From Pseudokineococcus marinus (GTDB lineage: Bacteria; Actinomycetota; Actinomycetes; Actinomycetales; Quadrisphaeraceae), in NCBI RefSeq assembly GCF_013004605.1, contig NZ_JABEMA010000009.1:1-33078 (forward strand): 33,078 bases of DNA, written 5' to 3'. The position numbers and the translations under genes were made by a program. Shown one piece after another: positions 8,693 to 17,180 of the stretch. Numbering within the stretch: the stretch's first letter is position 1; each line of letters begins with the position of its first letter. Under the pieces are notes generated by a model that was given only the letters and a program-made list of their open reading frames with translations, made no database searches and had not been told where the DNA came from.

Positions 8693-11600
8693 ATGAAGCT
8701 GCTGCAGTCGCTCGCCGCCCTCACGGCGAGCCTGGCCGTCGCCCTGGCGGGGGCCGGGGCCGTCCCGGCCGCCGCGGCGACCGCGGAGGAGGACGTCGAC
8801 GTCATCGCGTCACGCCTCCAGGACTACTACCTGAGCCAGGGCGACGAGGTCCTCCTGGCCAACGGCATCTACCTCGCGCGCACGTCCGACGCGACGGACT
8901 ACCTGGCCTCGCAGGAGGCCGACGGGTCGTGGGCGGACGTCGACTACGCCGACCGGACCAGCTCGGCCAACGGCAGCGTGTGGTCGGCGTACACCGCCCT
9001 CTACCGCCTCATGGCCATGGCCCAGGCCTACCGGGACGAGGGCGCTGACGGCTTCGAGGAGCCCGCCCTGCTGGCCGGGATCGAGCAGGGCCTGCGCTAC
9101 TGGGACGAGGCCGACCCCGGCAACACGAACTGGTGGGAGACCGAGATCGGCGAGTCCATCGCGATGGGCCGCATCTCCGTCTTCCTGTCCGACGTCCTCG
9201 CCGACGACGCCCTCGAGGTCACCCTCGAGCACAACACGGGCCGCCTCGACCCCGTCGGCGCGAACGGCGCCTGGCGGACGACGAACTACCTCTTCGAGGC
9301 CGTCGCGACCGAGGACGTCGAGGACATCAGGGCCGGCTTCGACACCATGGTCGCCACGGTGGCCGTCGACGACTCCGGGGACGTCAACGAGGCCGTGCAG
9401 CCCGACCTCAGCTTCTGGGCGCACGGCCCGCAGCTGTACAGCGAGGGCTACGGCCTCGCCCTGTTCGCCAACGTGGCGATCTGGGCTGACGCCGCCCGCG
9501 GCACGAGCCTCGCGTTCAGCAGGGACGACCTCGACACGATCGCCGCGTACATCGTCGGCGGCACCCGGTGGATGATCCGCGGGGAGATCGGGATGCTGTA
9601 CCTCGGCTACCGACCCCCCAAGACGGTCGAGGGCGTGACGGGCTACGCGGCCGAGTTCATCGAGCCGCTGCGGATGATGGCTCGGACGGACCCGCTGTAC
9701 GCCCGCGACTACGAGGCCGTGCTCGACAACGTCCTCGGCGAGACGCCCGGGAACGGGCTCACGGGCGACCGGTACTTCTGGCGCTCGGAGTTCGCCTCGC
9801 ACCTGCGTCCCGAGTACGGGATCTTCACGAAGCTCAACTCCAGCCGCACGACGGGTGGCGAGTACCGCTCGACCTTCCGCCCCTCGGTCGGCAACGAGGT
9901 CTACTGGAACGCCTCCGGCGCCACCGCCATCCAGGTGACGAACGAGGAGTACACGGACCTCGGCCCCGCGTTCGACTGGTTCCACTACCCCGGCGTGACC
10001 GCGCCGTACGCGAAGGAGCAGGACCGCGGTCCGGCCGGGCGGCTGTCGAACGGCGGCAGCTTCACCGGCGGCGTCTCCGACGGCACGTACGGCGCGACGG
10101 TCTTCACGCTCGACCGGGCGGGCGCGAGCGCGCAGAAGAGCTACTTCGCCTTCGACGACGAGATGGTGGCCCTCGGGACCGGCATCACGTCCGACCGGGA
10201 CGTCGCCGTCCACACGACCGTCAACCAGGTCGCCGCGGCGGGCAACGCGTCCGTCGACGGCGAGGCGGTCGCGGCCGGCACCGACACCGAGGTGGCCGGT
10301 GCGTCGTGGGCCTACAACGACCGGGTCGGCTACGTGTTCCCCGGCTCGCAGACGGTCCACGTCGCGAACGCGGACCAGACCGGCAGCTGGCTCGGTGAGG
10401 ACCCCGAGACGCACCGTGCCTTCACCCTGTACGTCGACCACGGCGTGGCGCCGGAGGACGCGTCGTACGAGTACGTCGTGCTGCCGGCCATGCCGGAGAA
10501 CAAGGTGCGCAACTACGCCCGGAAGCCGGCCGTGGACGTCCTGCGCAACGACGCCGCCCTCCAGGCGGTCCGGCACGACAAGCTCGACCTCACCATGGCG
10601 ACCTTCGCGGAGGCGGGTCCGCTCGACCTCGGTGACGGCCGCTCGCTGGAGGTGAGCGAGCCCTGCCTCGTCATCCTCGACGAGTCGGGCCGGACCCCGG
10701 TCGTGACGGTCAGCAACCCGGAGCGTCCGGGTCTCGTCGTCGACGTCTCGCTCTCCGACGGCGATGAGGCCGTCCACGGCACCTTCGCCCTCGGTGCCGG
10801 TCCCGACCTCGGTCGTAGCGTGACCGGCGCCCTCGCCTCGAACACCGATCCCGGCGCCTCGCCCCTCACCGCGAGCCGCGCGGCGGTCGACCACGGCGCG
10901 GCCCTCGCCGGCGACGGCGACGAGGGCACCGAGTGGCGCTCGGGACCGGACGGCACGACGTGGTTGGCCTCGCGGCTGGAGCCGGGCTCCTACCTCACCG
11001 GCCTCCGCATCGACTGGGGCGAGGACCACGCGACGCGGTACCTCGTCCAGACGTCGACCGACGGCACGACGTGGACCGACCGCAGGTTCGTCCAGGACGG
11101 CGACGGCGGCACGTCGAGCATCGAGCTCGACCCGCGGCCCGCCTCCTTCCTCCGCGTCGTCATGCTCGAGAGCTCCGGCGGGGCCGGCTTCTCGGTCCGG
11201 GAGCTCACCCCGGAGACGAGCGTCAACCTCGCGCTGGGCCGCGCCGCGAGCGCCTCCGGGGGCGTCGGCGGCAACGCCGTCGACGGGAACCTGGCCACGC
11301 GCTGGATCGCGCCCGTCGACGACAGGTCGTGGCTCCAGGTCGACCTGGGCTCGGTGCAGCCGGTCTCCACCGTCCGGCTGCGCTGGGAGGCCTCCTTCGC
11401 CCGCCAGTACGAGATCCAGGTGTCCGACGACGGCGGGACGTGGGAGACGGCGTACGCGACCACCGGTGCCGGCAGCGACGGGGGCACCGACCTGCTGTCC
11501 CTCGAGGCCGAGGGGCGGTACGTGCGGATGCAGACGGTCCGGCGCAGCGACAGCCGGTGGGGCGTCTCGGTGTGGGAGATGGAGGTCTTCTCTGACGACG

Positions 11601-12520
11601 CCCTCCTCGACGCCCTCGAGCCCGCGCCGGCGCGGCCCGACCTCGCGCTCGGTCGACCCGTCACGGCGCAGTCGACGTACAGCAGCGGCCTGGCCGCGGC
11701 GAACGCCGTCGACGGCGACCCGACGACCCGGTGGGCCTCCCAGCGCCAGGACGCGCCGTACACGACGGAGCGCTGGTTGCAGGTGGACCTCGAGGACGTC
11801 CGGGCCGTCAGCCGCGTCGCGGTGACGTGGGAGGCCGCGACGTCGGACGACTACCGCGTCCAGGGGTCGCTCGACGGCGAGTCGTGGGTGGACCTGGCCC
11901 GGGTGCAGGGGCGGTCGAGCGGCCTGCGCGACGTCGTCGACATCGACCGGACCGAGGCGCGGTACGTCCGGATCATCGGGCTGCCGGCCACGAAGTACGG
12001 CCTCTCCGTCTTCGACCTCGAGGTGTACGGCGGTTTCAACCTCACCTGCTCCGACGAGGCCGTCCACCTGGCTCCCGTCGCGACCGGTGGGGTCACGGCG
12101 TCGGTGTCGCCCGTCGTCGCCGACGACCAGTTCACCGCGTACTCGCTCGACGACACGGTGGCCCGGGTGGTCGGCGCACCGGAGGTCACTGACGACGGAG
12201 CCGTCGAGGTCCCGCTCGCCACCGGGCCCTCCGGCGCGACGTCGGTGCTCCTCACGCACTCCGCCGGTGACGAGATCGCGTGGTGCGACGTCGCGGTCGA
12301 CGTCGACACCTCGGCGCTCGAGGCGCTGGTCGACGAGGCGGACGCGCTCGACAGCCGGGAGTGGTCGCAGCGGACCTGGGCCCCGCTCCTGCCGGCGCTC
12401 GAGGCGGCCAAGTCCGTCCTCGCCGCGGACGCGGCGAGCCGTGACGAGGTGGACGCCGCTGCCGCAGCCCTCGCCGACGCCCTCGACGGGCTCAAGCCCG
12501 TGCGCCCGAGCGGGCGCTGA
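8693..12520 (+). CDS. Secreted multimodular PL8 polysaccharide lyase with three F5/8C-type modules
   Basis: The 1275-residue product has a Sec signal (cleavage near residue 29), a PL8 catalytic region to about residue 710, three discoidin/CBM32-like modules (about 717-841, 845-966, 982-1112) and a C-terminal FIVAR-like helical segment (about 1209-1268). PL8 enzymes beta-eliminate at the C4 of a uronate in hyaluronan, chondroitin or the xanthan side chain. Catalytic residues align: Asn191 in VGANGAW, and His244 and Tyr253 in AHGPQLYSEGYG, with the family spacing of 9. The central beta domain carries SFTGGVSDGTYGATVF and KSYFAFDDEMVALGTG, both PL8 hallmarks. There is no LPXTG or transmembrane anchor, so it is probably released or held by its sugar-binding modules. 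It is cotranscribed with the binding protein; GAAGGAG precedes ATG 8693. Whether it prefers a glycosaminoglycan or xanthan-like glycan cannot be settled by reading. Confidence 0.88.
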   Translation: MKLLQSLAALTASLAVALAGAGAVPAAAATAEEDVDVIASRLQDYYLSQGDEVLLANGIYLARTSDATDYLASQEADGSWADVDYADRTSSANGSVWSAYTALYRLMAMAQAYRDEGADGFEEPALLAGIEQGLRYWDEADPGNTNWWETEIGESIAMGRISVFLSDVLADDALEVTLEHNTGRLDPVGANGAWRTTNYLFEAVATEDVEDIRAGFDTMVATVAVDDSGDVNEAVQPDLSFWAHGPQLYSEGYGLALFANVAIWADAARGTSLAFSRDDLDTIAAYIVGGTRWMIRGEIGMLYLGYRPPKTVEGVTGYAAEFIEPLRMMARTDPLYARDYEAVLDNVLGETPGNGLTGDRYFWRSEFASHLRPEYGIFTKLNSSRTTGGEYRSTFRPSVGNEVYWNASGATAIQVTNEEYTDLGPAFDWFHYPGVTAPYAKEQDRGPAGRLSNGGSFTGGVSDGTYGATVFTLDRAGASAQKSYFAFDDEMVALGTGITSDRDVAVHTTVNQVAAAGNASVDGEAVAAGTDTEVAGASWAYNDRVGYVFPGSQTVHVANADQTGSWLGEDPETHRAFTLYVDHGVAPEDASYEYVVLPAMPENKVRNYARKPAVDVLRNDAALQAVRHDKLDLTMATFAEAGPLDLGDGRSLEVSEPCLVILDESGRTPVVTVSNPERPGLVVDVSLSDGDEAVHGTFALGAGPDLGRSVTGALASNTDPGASPLTASRAAVDHGAALAGDGDEGTEWRSGPDGTTWLASRLEPGSYLTGLRIDWGEDHATRYLVQTSTDGTTWTDRRFVQDGDGGTSSIELDPRPASFLRVVMLESSGGAGFSVRELTPETSVNLALGRAASASGGVGGNAVDGNLATRWIAPVDDRSWLQVDLGSVQPVSTVRLRWEASFARQYEIQVSDDGGTWETAYATTGAGSDGGTDLLSLEAEGRYVRMQTVRRSDSRWGVSVWEMEVFSDDALLDALEPAPARPDLALGRPVTAQSTYSSGLAAANAVDGDPTTRWASQRQDAPYTTERWLQVDLEDVRAVSRVAVTWEAATSDDYRVQGSLDGESWVDLARVQGRSSGLRDVVDIDRTEARYVRIIGLPATKYGLSVFDLEVYGGFNLTCSDEAVHLAPVATGGVTASVSPVVADDQFTAYSLDDTVARVVGAPEVTDDGAVEVPLATGPSGATSVLLTHSAGDEIAWCDVAVDVDTSALEALVDEADALDSREWSQRTWAPLLPALEAAKSVLAADAASRDEVDAAAAALADALDGLKPVRPSGR

Positions 12521-12530
12521 TCCGCGTCGG

Positions 12531-12554
12531 CCGCCGGACCCGCGGGTCCGGCGG
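12531..12554. terminator. 24-bp perfect palindrome after the PL8 gene
   Basis: 12531-12554 reads the same on both strands and lies 10 nt past the PL8 stop. It may serve as a first, weaker terminator before the large hairpin at 12585. Confidence 0.45.
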
Positions 12555-12584
12555 CCGGCCGGCCGCACGGGACCACCCCGTGCA

Positions 12585-12633
12585 CACGACGGACGACGCC
12601 CCCGGCCTGCGGCCGGGGGCGTCGTCCGTCGTG
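12585..12633. terminator. 23-bp perfect hairpin between PL8 and GH130 genes
   Basis: Arms 12585-12607 and 12611-12633 pair perfectly over 23 bp around the loop TGC. It sits between the convergent ends of the PL8 (+) and GH130 (-) operons and ends just 7 nt from the GH130 stop, so it should terminate both. Confidence 0.85.
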
Positions 12634-12640
12634 CGGCGGC

Positions 12641-13735
12641 TCAGGCGGGGGCGTCGGTGCGGACGAGCTCGGCCACGCCGATGGCGGAGTCCGCCATCCC
12701 GTAGAAGACGAAGGTGCGGCCCTCGACCTCCTCGACGGCGGTCGGGAAGACGACGTTGCCGAGCGTCCCCCGCAGCTCCTCCTGCGTCTCGGGCACGAGC
12801 AGCGGCTCGGGGGTGCGGGCCAGCACGCGTCGCGGGTCCTCGGCGTCGAGCAGGACGGCGCCGGCCACGTAGCGGGCGCCGTGCGCGAGCTCGAAGCCCT
12901 TGACCGTGACCCCGGAGACGCCGTGGTGCAGCACGAGCCATCCCTCCGGGACGCGCAGCGGCGCCGGTCCGGCCCCGATCTTGGACTCCTCGTAGGCGGC
13001 CTCCGGTGCGAGGAGCGGCGACGACCGCGTGATGAAGGTCGCCGCGCCCAGGTCGGCGGTCGCGTCCTCGAGCGGGACGTAGCCGATCCACACCGACGGC
13101 CGCGCGTCCGAGACACCCGCGGGCATGGGAGCGCCCTCGCCGGGCCGGAGCCAGTCGAGGTCCCACATGGGCCGGTGCAGGACGGCCAGCGCGGGACGTC
13201 CCGCGGGGTCGAGGACCGGCTCGGGGAAGAAGACCACGTCCTTGTTGGGAAAGAGGTTGAGGTCGGTGTCGAGCTCGGGCTGGTACGAGAACCGGATCGG
13301 CCCGAGCCGCCGCCACGTCTCGGTGTCCTCCGAGACGGCCAGGGCGGGCTTGGGGCCGAGCGGTCCGTAGGCGACGTACGTCATGAGGTGCACGCCGAGA
13401 GCGGGCACGTAGGTGATGCGCGGGTCCTCGACGCCGGCGTTGGTCGCGCCACGCTCCCACCCCTCGTCGGGTGCGAGCACGATCCCCAGCCGCTCGACGC
13501 CGACGGGGACGCCGTCCTCGAGGAGCACCCGCGCCCGCGCCACCCGCGAGACGTTGCCCTCGGCGACGACGCGCGGGTACAGGTAGAGCTCGCCGTCGGG
13601 GCCCCACGCCGTGGCCGGGTTGAGGACACCTTCCGCCTCGAGGGGGTCACCGGCTGCGGGGGTCATGATCGTGCCCACCCGCCGCAGCGCGTAGGGGATG
13701 CTGACGGTCAGGGGGCGGTCGGTGGCAGGTGCCAT
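12641..13735 (-). CDS. GH130 family beta-mannoside phosphorylase or hydrolase
   Basis: The 364-residue cytosolic protein (no signal peptide) has a five-bladed beta-propeller GH130 pattern: NPATAWGPDGELYLYPR, GVEDPRIT with the predicted catalytic acid Asp104, NKDVVFFPE, AVLHRPMWD, SVWIGYVPLE, GWLVLHHGVSG and the C-terminal FVFYGMADSAIGVAEL. Most characterised GH130 enzymes phosphorolyse beta-1,4- or beta-1,2-linked mannosides to mannose 1-phosphate; a subset hydrolyses. The LHRP and HHG motifs resemble phosphate-binding sites of the phosphorylases, so phosphorolysis is favoured but not certain. ATG 13735 follows GAGAGG, 56 nt after the permease stop, as the last gene of the permease operon. 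It probably acts on a mannosyl unit of the imported oligosaccharide. Confidence 0.83.
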   Translation of the reverse strand: MAPATDRPLTVSIPYALRRVGTIMTPAAGDPLEAEGVLNPATAWGPDGELYLYPRVVAEGNVSRVARARVLLEDGVPVGVERLGIVLAPDEGWERGATNAGVEDPRITYVPALGVHLMTYVAYGPLGPKPALAVSEDTETWRRLGPIRFSYQPELDTDLNLFPNKDVVFFPEPVLDPAGRPALAVLHRPMWDLDWLRPGEGAPMPAGVSDARPSVWIGYVPLEDATADLGAATFITRSSPLLAPEAAYEESKIGAGPAPLRVPEGWLVLHHGVSGVTVKGFELAHGARYVAGAVLLDAEDPRRVLARTPEPLLVPETQEELRGTLGNVVFPTAVEEVEGRTFVFYGMADSAIGVAELVRTDAPA

Positions 13736-13791
13736 GACGTGGGCCTCTCGGGTCGGCGGACCGGCTCCCGGCCCGGGTGGACGGGGCGGGC

Positions 13792-14673
13792 TCAGCCCTT
13801 GACGGACGAGCCGAGGTCGGCCGAGGTGAACTGGCGCTGGAACAGCACGAAGAGCAGGACGACGGGCACGGCGAGGACGCAGGCGCCCGCCAGGACGGCT
13901 CCCACCGGGTTCTGCAGGAGGATGCCGTTGGTCTGCGAGAAGTTGGCCAGGCTGACCGCGAGCGGCTGCATGTCCGGCTGCTTCGTGATGAGGAACGGCC
14001 AGAGGAACTCGTTCCACGGGCCGATGAAGGTGACGAGCATGGCCGTGAGCACGGCGGGGCGCACGAGGGGGACGGCGATGGACCGCAGGATGCGGAGCTC
14101 GCCGGCGCCGTCGAGGCGCGCCGCGTCGAAGACGTCGCGCGGGATCTGCACGAAGTACTGCCGGAAGATGAGGACCGCGACGGAGTTGATCGCGAAGGGC
14201 AGGACCATCCCGGTGTAGGTGTCCGCGAGGCCGAAGTAGCGCACGACCATGACGTAGAGCGGGACCATGAGCAGCTGGAACGGGATGGCCTGGACGAGCA
14301 GGACCAGCGCGAACACCAGCCCCTGGCCGCGGAAGGACAGCACCGCGAGCGCGTAGCCGACCAGCAGGCCGAAGACGAGCGTGCACCCGACGACACCGGC
14401 GGTCATGACGACGGAGTTGAGGAGCGAGCGCAGCAGGTCGACGGACGCGTTGATCTCGGCGAAGTTGGCGAGGGTGAGGTTGCCCGGGCGCGGGAGCAGG
14501 CCGAGCGGGCTCGCGTCCCGCTGCTCCTGGAGGGCGCCGACGACCATGTAGTAGAAGGGCGCGAGCGCGGCGAGCGCGCCGACGAGCAGGAGCCCGAAGC
14601 GCACGGCGGGCACGGCGGACCGAGACCGCCGCTGCGGGCGGGTCGGTCGGCTCGTGGTCGCGGGTGCCGGCAT
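13792..14673 (-). CDS. ABC sugar transporter permease, MalG/CUT1 type
   Basis: A 293-residue inner-membrane permease with about six transmembrane helices. The EAA loop that docks the ATPase reads DAARLDGAGELRILRSIAVPL, and the family feature FIGPWNEFLWPF follows, both typical of the second (MalG-like) subunit of CUT1 importers. ATG 14673 lies one base after the stop of the upstream permease gene, and its ribosome binding site (GAGAGGGAG) is inside that gene, so translation is probably coupled. It should pair with the permease at 14675-15730 and the lipoprotein at 7354. No ATPase is encoded nearby; actinomycetes commonly power several such importers with a shared MsiK-like ATPase. Confidence 0.9.
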   Translation of the reverse strand: MPAPATTSRPTRPQRRSRSAVPAVRFGLLLVGALAALAPFYYMVVGALQEQRDASPLGLLPRPGNLTLANFAEINASVDLLRSLLNSVVMTAGVVGCTLVFGLLVGYALAVLSFRGQGLVFALVLLVQAIPFQLLMVPLYVMVVRYFGLADTYTGMVLPFAINSVAVLIFRQYFVQIPRDVFDAARLDGAGELRILRSIAVPLVRPAVLTAMLVTFIGPWNEFLWPFLITKQPDMQPLAVSLANFSQTNGILLQNPVGAVLAGACVLAVPVVLLFVLFQRQFTSADLGSSVKG

Positions 14674-14674
14674 G

Positions 14675-15730
14675 TCAGGACTCCCTCTCGGTGACGCGAC
14701 GGGACAGGAGCGCGAGGACCATGACCCCGAGCACGAGCAGGACGCCCACCGCGGCGGCGACGTCCGGCTTCCCCTGCTGGATGCCCTCCTGGTACATGAG
14801 GAGCGCCGGCGTCATCGACGCGCCGTCGGGGCCGCCGCCGGTGAGCAGGTAGGGCTCGGTGAAGAGCTGGCCGGTGATGATGATGCTGAGCAGCACGACG
14901 AGCGAGATGACGGGGCGCAGGCCCGGCAGCGTCACGTCGCGGAAGCGCTGCCACGCGTTCGCGCCGTCGATGGAGGCCGCCTCGTAGCGCTCGGTCGGGA
15001 TGTTGTGCAGGCCCGCGACGAGGAGGAGGACGAAGAAGCCCAGATTCTTCCACGTCACGTAGACGGCGATGAGCGGCATGATGAGCGACCGGTTGGCCAG
15101 CCACGAGGGCTCCGGGGAGAGGCCGCCCAGCAGCGAGTTCACGACCCCGTTGCCGCTGAAGGCGAAGATCCACACGGCGAGCGTCGCGACGGAGGCCGTG
15201 ACGTAGGGGATGTAGTAGGCGACCCGGAACGAGGTCCGGCCCCGCACGACCGCCTGGAGCGCTGTCGCCAGGGCGAGGCCGAGGGCCAGCGTGAGCGGGA
15301 TGTTGATGACGAGGTAGACGAGCAGGTTCAGGAACGCCTGCCGCACGAGCGGGTCGGACAGGACCTCGCGGAAGTTCTCCGCCCCGACGAAGGGGTGCGG
15401 CACCGCGACGCCCGGGGCCGTGAAGAAGAAGTCGTGGACGGACATCCACAGCCCGAAGCCGAAGGGGACGAGGAAGACGACGACGACGAACGCCACGTAG
15501 GGCGCACTGAGGACCACGCCCAGCGGGTTCTCGCCGAGCCACCGCTGGAGGCGGCGCCCGCGCGGCAGCCGGCGCGGGGGAGGGGCGCTGGGCCCGGTGG
15601 TCGGCCCCGTGGTGGGCCCCGTGGTGGGCGGGAGCTCGGCGGACGTCGCGCCGGGGCTCGTCCCCTCGACGTGAGGCCGCGCCTCGGCCAGCGGGCCGCT
15701 CCGGGGCGGTGTCGAGCGCTCGGTCCGCAT
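14675..15730 (-). CDS. ABC sugar transporter permease, MalF/CUT1 type
   Basis: A 351-residue permease with a Thr/Pro-rich cytoplasmic N-terminus of about 65 residues that includes repeated TTGP units, then six transmembrane helices beginning GVVLSAPYVAFVVVVFLVP. The EAA loop YEAASIDGANAWQRFRDVTL and the preceding NLGFFVLLLVAGLHNIP are characteristic of MalF-like CUT1 subunits. It is the first gene of a three-gene minus-strand operon (permease, permease, GH130). ATG 15730 is used; GTG 15742, four codons upstream, is an alternative. The promoter at 15786-15814 is overlapped by a LacI-type operator, giving a leader of about 50 nt. Confidence 0.9.
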   Translation of the reverse strand: MRTERSTPPRSGPLAEARPHVEGTSPGATSAELPPTTGPTTGPTTGPSAPPPRRLPRGRRLQRWLGENPLGVVLSAPYVAFVVVVFLVPFGFGLWMSVHDFFFTAPGVAVPHPFVGAENFREVLSDPLVRQAFLNLLVYLVINIPLTLALGLALATALQAVVRGRTSFRVAYYIPYVTASVATLAVWIFAFSGNGVVNSLLGGLSPEPSWLANRSLIMPLIAVYVTWKNLGFFVLLLVAGLHNIPTERYEAASIDGANAWQRFRDVTLPGLRPVISLVVLLSIIITGQLFTEPYLLTGGGPDGASMTPALLMYQEGIQQGKPDVAAAVGVLLVLGVMVLALLSRRVTERES

Positions 15731-15784
15731 CGTCGCGTCCACTCCTGCGGGTCTGGGGTCGTCGGCCGACTGCGTCGACGCGGG

Positions 15785-15814
15785 GAGTAAACCGGTTTGA
15801 ACAATCGGCGTCAA
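15785..15814 (-). promoter_or_regulatory. Permease-operon promoter with LacI-type operator copy 3
   Basis: On the minus strand, -35 TTGACG (15814-15809), a 17-bp spacer and -10 TTTACT (15791-15786) form a promoter. The operator AAACCGGTTTACTC (15798-15785) covers the -10 and contains the perfect palindrome AAACCGGTTT, the usual CG-centred LacI-family half-site arrangement. Confidence 0.75.
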
Positions 15815-15865
15815 CCAACCCCGCGCGAGCGGAACGGGCCAGCGCCGACCGCCTCCTCGGGGACA

Positions 15866-15895
15866 GAACCGGATTACTCCTCTGCGGGTTATGCT
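15866..15895 (+). promoter_or_regulatory. lacI-type regulator promoter with operator copy 4
   Basis: The operator GAACCGGATTACTC (15866-15879) covers the -35 region of a -10 TATGCT at 15890-15895. That -10 ends 6 nt before GTG 15902, so the regulator is probably leaderless and autorepressed. This copy is centred 77 bp from copy 3. Confidence 0.65.
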
Positions 15896-15901
15896 CCGTC
15901 G

Positions 15902-17035
15902 GTGGTCAGCCCAGCTCGTCCGGTCTCCGACGGCGCGGGGCCCGCGCCCCTGCGTCGCCCCGGCCGCGAGCGCAAGGTGACCATCGGCGACGTCGCGGCG
16001 CGGGCCAACGTCTCGAAGAGCGCGGTGTCCTTCGTCTTCAACGGACGGCCCGGCGTGGGTGAAGCGGCCCGGGAGCGCATCCTGGCGGCGGCGCGTGAGC
16101 TCGACTGGCGGCCCGACGCACGGGCGCGGGCCCTGTCCCGCAGTCGCGCGCAGGCCCTCGGGCTCGTCATCCGGCGCGCGCCCGAGCTGCTGAGCAACGA
16201 CCCCTTCTTCCCCCAGTTCGTCGCCGGCGTCGAGAGCGGCTCGTCCGACGGCGGGTACGCCCTCGTCCTCCAGGTCGTGCCGGACCGGGCCGCTGAGAAG
16301 AGGGCGTACGAGCGCTTCGCCCACGAGTCCCGCGTCGACGGGGTCTTCCTCACCGACATGCGTCTCGACGACGAGCGGGTCGGTGAGCTCGACCGCCTGT
16401 GGCTGCCCCACGTCGTCGTCGGCCCGGCCGCCGCGTCCGACGAGCCGGCCGGGACCATCGGCCTCGACGACGCGGCCGGGGTGAGGCGCGCCGTGCGTCA
16501 CCTCAGCGCGCTGGGGCACCGTCGGATCGCGCACGTCGCGGGAGTGCCCGGCTATGTCCACTCGGAGGTCAGGCGCCAGGCCTGGGAGCAGGAGCTCGTC
16601 GCGCTGGGCCTGGCGCCCGGCCCGGTCGTCGAGGGCGACTTCACCGGCGCTGCCGGAGCGCGGGCCACCCACGAGCTGCTCGATCGGTCCGACCCGCCGA
16701 CCGCCATCGTCTTCGCCAACGACCTCATGGCGATCGCCGGGATGTCCGCCGCCGCCGACCGCGGCGTGCGGGTCCCGTCGGACCTGTCGGTGGTCGGGTA
16801 CGACGACATCCCGCTCGCCCCGTACGTCCAGCCGTCGCTCACGACGGTGCGGCAGGACGTCGTCGAGTGGGGGCGGGCGTGCGCCCTCGCCCTCATCGCG
16901 ACGGTCGAGGGGCGCGAGCCCGACCGCGTCGCCCTCCCGGCCGCCGAGTTCGTCGTCCGAGGCAGCACCGGTCCTGTCCCCGCCGATCGCGCCCCGCTCG
17001 GGCGACCAGCCGACGACCAGCCGACGGGGCGGTGA
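15902..17035 (+). CDS. LacI-family repressor of the PL8/GH130 locus
   Basis: A 377-residue transcription factor. The helix-turn-helix [22 protein letters not shown] spans residues 27-48, the hinge helix [16 protein letters not shown] follows near residue 75, and the effector-binding periplasmic-binding-protein fold ends with the typical [32 protein letters not shown] 15902 is chosen: it has a TAnnnT -10 six bases upstream and no ribosome binding site, whereas the longer in-frame ATG at 15797 would translate through the operator and promoter. The resulting N-terminal arm of about 25 residues is longer than usual. The gene is divergent from the permease operon. It should bind the four shared 14-bp elements and release them on binding an imported sugar; the effector is unknown. 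Confidence 0.88.
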   Translation: MVSPARPVSDGAGPAPLRRPGRERKVTIGDVAARANVSKSAVSFVFNGRPGVGEAARERILAAARELDWRPDARARALSRSRAQALGLVIRRAPELLSNDPFFPQFVAGVESGSSDGGYALVLQVVPDRAAEKRAYERFAHESRVDGVFLTDMRLDDERVGELDRLWLPHVVVGPAAASDEPAGTIGLDDAAGVRRAVRHLSALGHRRIAHVAGVPGYVHSEVRRQAWEQELVALGLAPGPVVEGDFTGAAGARATHELLDRSDPPTAIVFANDLMAIAGMSAAADRGVRVPSDLSVVGYDDIPLAPYVQPSLTTVRQDVVEWGRACALALIATVEGREPDRVALPAAEFVVRGSTGPVPADRAPLGRPADDQPTGR

Positions 17036-17180
17036 CCAGCGCCCAGCGCGTGGTCCGCGACGAGCGCCGCGGGCCCACCTGCTGACGAGGCCTAACCTGC
17101 CTGCGCGCGACGGTCGGAGCGACCGCCGGCGTCGGGGACACTGGGACCACGTCCGTCCCGCCGTTCCCCAGGAGCTCCTC

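Noticed and set aside
8693-12520. Firm assignment of the PL8 enzyme as hyaluronate, chondroitin or xanthan lyase
   Set aside because: The catalytic residues are common to all three groups, and the specificity-determining cleft residues cannot be judged without alignment or structure.
8810-12568. A 1252-codon minus-strand frame opposite the PL8 gene
   Set aside because: It is the mirror of a GC3-biased coding frame; no protein family motif or ribosome binding site was found, while the plus strand has an intact catalytic PL8 enzyme.
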